Source: Durusdinium trenchii (Eukaryota > Sar > Dinophyceae > Suessiales > Symbiodiniaceae). From it: DNA of 64,000 bases. The stretch lies in NCBI GenBank assembly GCA_963970005.1, contig CAXAMN010023362.1, forward strand, positions 467,112-531,111, read 5' to 3'. The translations under genes and the position numbers were made by a program. How positions within the stretch are numbered: position 1 is the first letter of the stretch; every line of letters starts with the position of its first letter. Below are positions 8,855-17,171 of this stretch, one piece after another. Below the pieces are notes generated by a model. It did not search any database. It worked only from the letters and a program-made list of their open reading frames with translations, and was not told where the DNA came from.

Positions 8855-8973
8855 ACTGCAACTCATCCCATTCGTTCGGCACTTCATGATGTTGACCGTA
8901 CAGCCACCTTACTCTCGAGTGACTGCTCTAGGAAAAGGTCGCATGGGCTCCTTCGTTCCCCCTTGCCACTTCA
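8852..8973 (+). repeat. 3' LTR
   Basis: It is identical to the 5' LTR over 122 bp. Its first three bases serve as the Pol stop codon. A purine-rich tract (GGGAGG...GGGGTGAG) lies immediately upstream and is the likely plus-strand primer. Confidence 0.88.
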
Positions 8974-8974
8974 G

Positions 8975-8982
8975 GTGAAACA
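8975..8982 (+). repeat. Possible target-site duplication, right
   Basis: GTGAAACA matches 736-743. One base separates it from the CA end of the 3' LTR. Confidence 0.4.
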
Positions 8983-9106
8983 AAGTCGGTTAAGAAAATC
9001 CAACGAGTGGTGGAAACGAAGAATCAGTAATACAAATTTCGGAATGATTGCAGCGCCTCCTTGTGGAGGATCACACCCAGCACCCAAGTGGGACGGCTGA
9101 GCGGCT

Positions 9107-9524
9107 CACACTCTGACATTGGTTTGCTGTTAACTCAATTCCCACGTTGAGAAGGAAGGTGAGGGAAACGCAAGGTGAAAGGGTCAGCGCACTTGTATTG
9201 TTTGAACAAACTGTTGACATGTCTGCAGTGGCGAACTTCGACGCGGCTCAGCTGCAGTGCAAAAGGTAGGAGAAAAGGTTTGGGGGACGTATCATGAAGA
9301 ACCATGAAGCAAAACGTGGAGAGTGGAGTCACAGCTTGTGCAACCGTTAGTCGCAGGTACGTCGATTTGGCGTCCCAAATCGATTTCACAGATGCAGCAC
9401 TGGCGTCTTCGTTGGTGCCAGTCCAGTGTGCATCCCTGGCACCCCCTGCTGAAGAAGCATTCAAAACCACAAACAAGGTGGAACCCTTAGGTACAGGGGT
9501 TGACACACACACACACACACACAC
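9107..9524 (+). repeat. Dispersed repeat, copy 2 (most complete)
   Basis: The left part, from CACACTCTGACATTGG, matches 63889-64000. The right part from 9335 matches 1-182. It ends in TTGACACACAC with about 15 CA units. This is therefore the only copy here that shows both halves of the family. All three copies point the same way. The (CA)n end suggests the 3' tail of a SINE- or LINE-like element, but no promoter box or reverse transcriptase was recognised. Confidence 0.8.
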
Positions 9525-9970
9525 ACCCCCTTTAACTCACCTACCTCAAGCCTTGCCTATCGGACTATCGGCTGGCTTTCGTGATATTGAATATCACCAA
9601 ATCATTGCAAGTCTTGACGCTACCACCAGGATTTCGGCAAGGTGCACCCTGATGGATGTTGTGTTTGCTAAGGAAGCCTCCGTGTACACACAGTGTGCCC
9701 ACAAACTTCGAGTCATAGCAAAGGAGTGGTTATTTGTAATAACAGATGAGAATAGAATGGCCACTGACAACAAAATGGTTCAATTTTGTTGTTCGCACCT
9801 ATGAGCCTGCGTAGCCTGTCAGTATTTGTAATGACTCTTGCACAGGTGGGTAAAGCAGAACTGGATAGAATTAGTATGATGCTCTAATGACTCCACAACC
9901 ACCGCTGTGATTGGCCTGAAGCTTGGTCAGCCCAAGGAGCTCTGACATGTCGCCAATCCTTGCCAAACAA

Positions 9971-10712
9971 CTACTTGAATATTACAGTTCCGACACCACC
10001 AACATTATGTAAGAGCCCAACTTGCTGGCTGCTCCATTTCCGTTGGCAGCCATCAAGGCAACGGTCACCTGTGCGGTGACCCTCCTTCACAAACTTATCC
10101 TTCTTGTCCACCAATTCAAAAGCTCGTGCTTCTATGGCCGCACGATTTGATCTCACCCACCTCTTCGGCAGCTGCAATCTTGGGCCCCGGGGGAAGTTGT
10201 ATTTCGCCCGATTCCCAAACTAGTGGAGCAAATGCCAAACCGAAAGAAGAATGAGGCGGTAAGAAGCGTGCGCTATGCTGGATGAAGGACAGCTTGGTGC
10301 AAGAGGAACAATATGGAAAAACTGCAACATCCTCACGGTAGGTTCGAGCACTGGTTTGTTGCACTAGCGGTTCTAAAATGGTTTGCGCTGATTGTTGCCC
10401 AAGCACTGCACATAAGTTTAAGCTTAAGCTTAAGCTATTTGTGACTTGGACGATCACAAAATGGTGCAAAGAAAAAGTACTCTTTTCTCCACAGGGGATG
10501 CCGTCATCGTTCGAATGACATCGGCAAATTGCCTGCCAAGGGCGCCCCGGCCCACGGAGTCCGCAAGCTCCAACAAGAAACCAGGAGCTTGCGACAATCG
10601 AAATTCGAAACATGGCGTGGTGATTAGTCGTGGAAGAATGCATCTTGATTGGATGTCCAACCAAATCCAAATCAAAGATCAGTAATTGAAGGAAGCTAAG
10701 CACATCCAACAA
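9971..10712 (-). CDS. Unassigned minus-strand exons
   Basis: Several overlapping minus-strand frames have protein-like composition: PGFLLELADSVGRGALGRQ around 10500-10600, RTYREDVAVFPYCSSCTK around 10290-10350, and AIEARAFELVDKKDKFVKEG around 10080-10150. They are in different frames, so a real gene would need introns here. No family is recognised. An AAGCTTAAGCTTAAGCT run at about 10418-10436 interrupts them. Confidence 0.25.
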
Positions 10713-11390
10713 TTTCCTACAAAAGACTTGAGAGGGAAAGCGAGAACAAATCGGAACGCAATACTAGTACTGGCTGAGTGCACACTCTTGAACACTACAA
10801 CCATTCACAACTCTCGGTTTCAACGGTCATGCTTAAGCGGATATGTTGCTGGAAGAACCATTCCAGCACTCATCTGTAAAAGAACGATCGGCAATCCAAG
10901 CGAGGGTGTGCTCTCTGATGCTTCAGCGCCGGCTTAGATGATAATACACACAGATTGGAAACTTTGTTCGCTAAACTTGGTGAATCACTCAAATGACGAC
11001 TGTGATTTGTGAATTTGATCGGGCCTGCCCAATTCAGCATTGAATCAAATCGTTGGTTCTGTCATTTGCAGTGATCAATCAATTCGATCCCCTGCTATCA
11101 ATTCTAACTCTCCCTTCCCTTCGTGAACGAGAACTTCAGTAAACAATAGCAAAACCGACTTCATAGCTCGCTTTCGTATATGCAAAGCGGACAGGAGTCG
11201 TGCATCCTTTTCTGCAGCCAGAATTACGCCTCAAGTGCGCTGTTGGGTCTTGAAAAGCCTGCCCACTCAGTTTCAGTCGCAAAGTACCTGAGTTCAGTTT
11301 CGATTCTTGCATAACAAGCGACTGGTCCGGCACGAGGGCCAAATCCAGATCCAGACTCGACATCAATCAAAACAAGCTGGGATTGATTAT
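10713..11390. other. Non-coding stretch
   Basis: No gene, RNA or clear repeat was recognised; short open frames show no family motifs. Confidence 0.4.
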
Positions 11391-11818
11391 GGCACCGTGC
11401 TGTATTTTGGAATATATTATATAAGACAATTTATTGAATGGAAGATCAATTTTTCGAGGAAAATGCAGGCAACAGCAAATGGAAGAAATACCCTGTAGCA
11501 TAAAGTAGGTGTTCAATTTCTTCCATTTGTACTAAAGGCTTGCTCTGTCATTAGGACACCTGAGAGAAATGGCAGGGAGAGACTGTTTTTTCCTTCTGCC
11601 TTCTTCCTTCTTTCTTTTTCCTTCTTCCTTCTCTCTCTTTTTTTGACAGGAAAATAAACCACCTGCAACCATTCAAATGGAAGAAATCGGAACATGGATA
11701 TGGCTCCGGGTATTTCTTCCATTTCATCTGGCCTCGGGCCATTTTCCGACCCCACATCAAATGGAAGATCGGGAACTTGTTGGTGCAGATCATTTCTTCC
11801 AAAATACAGCACGGTACT
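11391..11818. mobile_element. Fold-back (MITE-like) element
   Basis: The end segment ACCGTGCTGTATTTTGGAA at 11393-11411 is the perfect reverse complement of 11798-11816. Further in, AAATGGAAGAAATACCC at about 11476-11492 is the reverse complement of about 11708-11724. The intervening arm sequences are similar over about 100 bp, so the block would fold into a long imperfect hairpin. The loop is pyrimidine-rich (CTTCCTTCTTTC-type, 11585-11645). No transposase and no clear target duplication are visible, which fits a non-autonomous fold-back element. Confidence 0.6.
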
Positions 11819-12357
11819 ATACATGCAGTTCTCCCTCGCGAGCGCAATTGATGAGCGTAAGGGCATGCAAAGGCTCACATTGTATGCCATCCATAGTTGG
11901 CTCTTTCAGTACTAAAACCGCTCGGCCTGTATGTACTTATATAATACTTACACAAACAATAATAAGCATAATTTCTTGGAACAGGGACCAGGGACGTGAC
12001 AAAAGCCCTGATGCATCGATGGTCCAACACCATGCACGGCATTGACAACAGCATGCAAATGGTTCAAACACCTAAGGCTTCGCCCAACACCACAGCAGAG
12101 TTGCTAGATTCGGGCTCTGATTGCACGGACATTTGCATAGCTTAAGGCTCATGCTATGTATACGGGCCATTTCAACCAAGAGTCATTCATTTCACTGTCC
12201 TCAATGAAGTTCACTTGTCCATCCTCCTCGAATCTGATCTCAAATCAGAGAGAAAGTCGTTACCGTCAGGATTTCCATCGCCATAGCCTGAAAATATCAA
12301 TCCAGTATGACAGGACGGAGAACATCCTTAAGTTCAACCTGAAACTCTCATAGATGG

Positions 12358-14322
12358 CTAAAGGGCATCGCTACCAGTAGCTCCTGGCATCACTACTAGT
12401 AACAAGAAGCTACTAGTAACAAACAGTCTCTCTCTCAGCTGTGAGCTCACACTAAGGGTACGACCGTGTGATCCGATAGGGCCAAACATGCCAAAGGGCG
12501 AAGAAAAAAGGGAGCTTGCCGGTGGAGGCTCATTAAACATACCCAAGCGATTGGATGCATCAGGATTGGAGTAAAACTCCTGCTCAGGCATTGGGGGCAT
12601 CCCTGGAATTGAACTTGGGCCTGGACGCTGTAGCCCCAGTGCTCGTTGAGGCGGCATTGGCTGCTTTGGCGAAATGCCAGGTGGAAATCCAATGGCACCC
12701 AGGCCATTTCCGGGCTGCAAACCTCCAAAGTCCAAACCGGGAGCTCCCAACCCAGTTCCTCCGAAAAAGCTGTCGGTCCCCAAACCTTGGACGGCTGAAA
12801 CAGCGGCTGCCTCTGCAGGGGCCAGGGCTGAGTCGGGAGGAAAAGCGTTGGCAATGCCCGGGGGAGGCAGGACAGGTTGCGGCGATAGTCCTGGGGCAGG
12901 CCCTGTCAACAACAGGCCCAGGTCGATTCCGGGAGGAGGACGCTGAATATTCCTCATGCTTGGATCCATCTCGGCAGGAGGAGCTGGGCTTATGGCTTTT
13001 GGCTTCACACTCGTCACGAGGGAGCCACAGGGGGCAGGTGGTGGTGGAATGGAAGGAGGTGGTGGCAGTGCCATGGCTGTTGAATCTTCTGCCGCAGGTG
13101 GCTGACCCACGAAGTCCACAGTTGACGACTTGTTGTCTGCCCACATGGAGTTCAGTGGGACAGCTGGCGGCGCCGGCGTTTGCGCAGGTGGCTGTGCCGG
13201 TGGAAGGGTGGGTGGCTGCAAGGGTGGGTGCGCAGGTGGTTGTTGCTGCGGATGGGTCTTTTTCTCGGGTGGAGGTGGAAGCTGCTGAGGCTGTGCAGGA
13301 GGCACAGCTGGAGGATGTGCTGGCGGTTGTTTAGAGAAAGTCGGTAGTGCTTTAGCTTTCCCGTGCTCCTTCTTTTTTGGACCACACGTGACGTCTCCAT
13401 CCGCTGGTGGAGCACTGGGGGCAGCATGGAGTGCGCTGGCCGTCGTGCGCTGTCCGTACGGTGGCCGCTTTTCCCTCGGCATCTCGGCTTTTTTGCTCTC
13501 GGCATCTCGGCTCTCGGCTTCCCTTCGGCGCTCTTCATCTCGTTCATCACGCTTCCTCTCCTCAATTCGCGCTTCTTCTCCTCGTGCCCGGGCATTCGAA
13601 GGACCTTGACTCGTGTGGCTCGGTGCTTGACTCCCACTGTGACTCGCTTGCGGCTTGGCTTGTGGTGATTCTGTGTCCTTCTCTTTCTTCTTGGCCTTTA
13701 CCTCGTCGACTTTGGATTGCGAGGGCCGCCTCTCGCCCACAGGAGTCTGATTTGCAGGTGGTGGTGGTGGTGGTGGTGATTTTGCAGCACTAGTGCCAGA
13801 TTTGGTGCTGGTGACGCTTGGCGCAACACTTGGTGCAGGCTGATTTGGCTGCGCATTTTGTTCCTTCTGAGTTTTTGTTCCTTCTTTCTGGGGCTTTGGC
13901 TGCTTGGCTTGAGGCTGACTCTTTGACACCTGAGCCTTCGGCTGCGACTTTGACTTTGGTTGCGGCCCGGCCGGCCCTTGGTTCTCTGGCCTTTGGAGCT
14001 GATGTTGCAAGTGCTGCTGCAAATGTTGTTGCTGCAACTGCTGCAGTTGCTGCAGTTGTTGTAGCTGTTGCTGGAGCTGTTGCTGTTGCTCCTTGAGCTG
14101 CTCTTGCTGTGAGACATCAAGTTGGCCGCTTTGTGCAGATGTTCTGGATGTGCTCTGAACTGAAGCGTTCGGAGCGTTCTGTGGTTGGACCTGTGCTGCG
14201 GGGTTTGGCCCAGCATTTTGCGGCTGCGCCTGGGACCTCACAATAGGAGAAAACATGAGAAATGCGATAGCACTCACATGACTTGCCAACAGTACGGCTA
14301 AGTTGCTTGATGGTAGTGCCAA
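12358..14322 (-). CDS. Pro/Gln-rich low-complexity protein (exon)
   Basis: A 654-residue open frame whose true exon is probably about 12425-14245. In order it holds a Gln/Leu-rich coiled-coil-like tract (QQQLQQQLQQLQQL), a Lys/Gln/Pro segment, a charged Arg/Glu helix (EERKRDERDEERRREAESR), long Pro-rich stretches (PPPPPPP, PPAHPPLQPP) and a Gly/Phe/Pro-rich C-terminus. The first 30 residues of the frame look intronic: a pyrimidine-rich tract ends in CCCAG just before the Gln/Pro-rich part. The last 25 residues come from a copy of the CTACTAG repeat, so the real end is probably a splice site or stop nearby. The composition is that of a disordered scaffold or RNA-binding type protein; no folded domain was recognised. 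The strand agrees with the neighbouring genes. Confidence 0.55.
   Translation of the reverse strand: MALPSSNLAVLLASHVSAIAFLMFSPIVRSQAQPQNAGPNPAAQVQPQNAPNASVQSTSRTSAQSGQLDVSQQEQLKEQQQQLQQQLQQLQQLQQLQQQHLQQHLQHQLQRPENQGPAGPQPKSKSQPKAQVSKSQPQAKQPKPQKEGTKTQKEQNAQPNQPAPSVAPSVTSTKSGTSAAKSPPPPPPPANQTPVGERRPSQSKVDEVKAKKKEKDTESPQAKPQASHSGSQAPSHTSQGPSNARARGEEARIEERKRDERDEERRREAESRDAESKKAEMPREKRPPYGQRTTASALHAAPSAPPADGDVTCGPKKKEHGKAKALPTFSKQPPAHPPAVPPAQPQQLPPPPEKKTHPQQQPPAHPPLQPPTLPPAQPPAQTPAPPAVPLNSMWADNKSSTVDFVGQPPAAEDSTAMALPPPPSIPPPPAPCGSLVTSVKPKAISPAPPAEMDPSMRNIQRPPPGIDLGLLLTGPAPGLSPQPVLPPPGIANAFPPDSALAPAEAAAVSAVQGLGTDSFFGGTGLGAPGLDFGGLQPGNGLGAIGFPPGISPKQPMPPQRALGLQRPGPSSIPGMPPMPEQEFYSNPDASNRLGMFNEPPPASSLFSSPFGMFGPIGSHGRTLSVSSQLRERLFVTSSFLLLVVMPGATGSDAL
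12366..12422. repeat. CTACTAG-type repeat, locus 1
   Basis: It contains GCTCCTGGCATCACTACTAG and AACAAGAAGCTACTAG, variants of the 40-bp unit found in tandem at 53252-53374 and 59676-59791. It provides the last residues of the minus-strand open frame that ends at 12358. Confidence 0.65.
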
Positions 14323-14479
14323 TGCTGAGGCGGCAGCTGTCCAGGTTCTTCACTTTGGCGCTGTGGCTCCTTTTCCTGCAGCCATTCCAACCCTCCCACC
14401 AAACAGTAAATGCGCAGCGCATGCGGGATGCAATTGAAGGCCACCTCTTTTTACAACGAACCATGCGTGATCATGCATG

Positions 14480-17171
14480 ACAACCCCCAGGATCCAAGTT
14501 GTTCTCACCATTGGATCCACTGAGAACTACTGTCCTGCACACCAGCCAAGGTATCGATACTTGTCCAAGACAACCTGACAAACAGGCGTGCCGAGTGTCA
14601 ATCAACCGAACTTGCAAGTCGAGAGTCGGGAGTTTTACCGAGTAACTTCTAGCTATTAGTAGTTTCTAGCTATAAAATAGTAATTAGTATATAGCACGCG
14701 TGAAGAATGTTTTGTTTTCCGACTTCGAAAGGAGCAATGACTGGAAACCATCCTGTCTCCTGTCCTTCCTTGCAGTGTGCCCCTGTCACACACACACACA
14801 CACTTACACTTACACACTTCGGCAATGCGTACTGAACTGAATGCCGCTCGCCACACGGCAACCTAGGCACTCAAATCCTGAGATTGCCAAGTAAGAAGTC
14901 TGAGGATCCTGGAGGTACAATAAAAGAAAGGCGAGGCCCAAATCTCAAATGTAAAGCCGACGATAACGAAACGACAAGGTAACGACGTCCGTGCACACCT
15001 GCCAAAGACGTTAGCCCTTGATGGAAGATGAGAGTGACAGCTTGTGAGCACCACAACCAAGCAGGTACGTCCAGAAGGCGCCCCGCTGCAATGTGGGATT
15101 GCACCCCTTCTGTAACACATTCAACGGAATCCCTATGACTCCAACGGGTTTACACACACGCCCCCTGTAGAGGGGAGCAACATTTAGGACTACAGTAATG
15201 ACTAAAGGTCCGGCTAAGGTGTAAGAGCTGTGGCCCCCTGCTTAGAAACATGAATTCGTGGTGGAAAGCCCTTCGGGACAGTGTTTGACACACACACACA
15301 CACCCGCGCGCTCGCAAAGTAGGTCAACATGTGTGCGTGAATGGTTGTTACTGCGACAATATCTCAATGTGTGCCACTCTGTACCTGTGAGCCTGCATAG
15401 TTGCACGTACGAGTATGTTGCAACGGTTTGAGCATTTTGATTGACAACGGAGAGCCAATTCACAGGCACCCATCCTCCCCTCTATTCTTTGCAGACCAAA
15501 CACATTGAAATAACTTCTCCAATTCGAGCTGCGGGTGAAGCTTCCGAGGCCCCATTGAACCTGGAGCGTCTCAACTAAATTCACCAGCCTCACATGCACT
15601 GCACTAACTAAATCCTGAGAATGCGGCAATTTGGACAGTTGTCCTGGGTGCAAGTTCAGCATTGGGATGGTTAGGGAGTGATGTTGAGGCCATATTTAGG
15701 TCGCTCTCATGTACGCTTGCCTGATGATACAGGTATCTTCCAGGCGCGGAAACTGTCCAGTGCCACAACAGCCTCGAACACTTCAGAAAAACTGGAAAAG
15801 TTGCGAGTGAAGGGAGCACCAAATCAATTTACAACTTCCTTACGAGTGCAACAGTGCCGCCAAAGTTGCAAGCATCATGGTTAGCACGGCCGTTGCTGTG
15901 AGAACAACCACTTTGCGCAATGAGGCTTCAGTTTGGTCACCCAATATTTGTAGAGACCTGCGTCTTTCAAGATCGAACACGGATCTGCTGAGGCCAAGGA
16001 ACATATATACATTCTCGGGTTGCAACGTTTGTGCTGCGTATTGACACACATCTTCACGAACAAGGGAGCAATTTGTAAATATTTGTATTGTTTCACAAAT
16101 GTACCGAGTGCAGGCCAAAGGTTTTGACGAACCTTGACCACTAATTATTGTGAGTCACAGAGTGGTAAAACCAAGCAGCAAGGCAATGCCAATGCATACT
16201 CCAAACAACAATACCAAGTGCTGGTCTGTTGAAACATCAAAAGAATCAAAGCTTCGGTTCTTACTGTCCTTAGAAGTTTAGTCTGCCAATCCTTCCACAC
16301 ATACGCTCCATCATGAGCATCCTTCTAGTGCAATTATCAATCACCTGTCAGAGACCCCTTGCACCTGGCTACAATGGGATGGGAGTATGTATGTATATAT
16401 AATATATATATATATATATTATCATTGTCACTTGCCTGTTTGGTTGCTTATTATTGGAACCATTCATTGCAACCCAATAGATTTGATAGATCCGTGCAAT
16501 GCCTATGATTTGAGGCCATCTGTATCATAATAATACACATCTATGGCCGATCCATAACTCCCCAACGGCGGAATCGGGGAGTTGGCCCGTGCAATACTAG
16601 AGATCCAGCAAGCATGTCTATCATGTTGGGCGCCGATTACTGAATAGAACGCGTTCGATTTTAGTGGTGGGTTCGACATGTTCAACAGCCAATGGGCCGA
16701 GGGCCAAAGCCAACCCTTGACTGCCTTCACTTTAGACGCTCAGGTCTCAAAAATCAACGAGTCCCATCCCACAGGTCAACATCCACATTATCAAAGCGGC
16801 GTAGGTAAGTCGCTCAGCATTGGCAGGAGCTCTGGCTGAAGATTGACACGAAGTGGAACCTGGAGGTGAGCTTTTGGGAGGCTCTACCTACGTGCCAATG
16901 GGTCCGCAGGATTCCGCAGGTTGAGGTGACAATGCTCAGTTGACCTCTCTGACCGCCCAACGTGCCTGAAGAACCAATCGCCCCGAGGCACTGAGGAATC
17001 GAAGATTTTGAGCCTTGGCTTGTGCCCGACACCTTTCCGTGCGACTGAAGATCATCTCGGTATAGGTGACCCAAATTGGAGAGAATCATATCATCCTGCA
17101 CAACTCCAACTTTTCCACCATGCAGGCATTAGTCTGGGAATGCCCATCATTTTGGCTGTAGGCTGTACACT
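14480..17171. other. Gene-poor stretch with simple repeats
   Basis: No supported gene. It contains a CA microsatellite at about 14786-14806, a second CA tail at 15288-15304, and a TATA-rich run at about 16388-16420. Short open frames near 15604-15822 and 15840-16141 have no family features. Confidence 0.45.
15253..15304 (+). repeat. CA-tailed repeat end
   Basis: GTGGAAAGCCCTTCGGGACAG followed by TGTTTGACACACAC follows the same pattern as the tails at 131-182, 9465-9524, 62357-62395 and 63865-63893. The sequence before the tail is different, as expected for a shared 3' end module. Confidence 0.55.

Larger units (their letters stand above)
744..8974 (+). mobile_element. Ty1/copia LTR retrotransposon, nearly full length
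   Basis: The element is bounded by identical 122-bp repeats (746-867 and 8852-8973) that start with TG and end with CA. A primer binding site follows the left repeat, and a purine-rich tract (about 8830-8850) precedes the right one. Coding order is Gag, protease, methyltransferase-like domain, integrase, reverse transcriptase, RNase H; integrase before reverse transcriptase is the mark of Ty1/copia. The frame changes near 3840-4009, at 5499-5506, near 5905-5925 and near 6190-6234, so no single full Gag-Pol protein can be read. Identical LTRs indicate recent insertion, which sits oddly with four frame changes. They may be assembly errors, recoding sites, or damage in a copy moved by another element. 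Confidence 0.93.
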
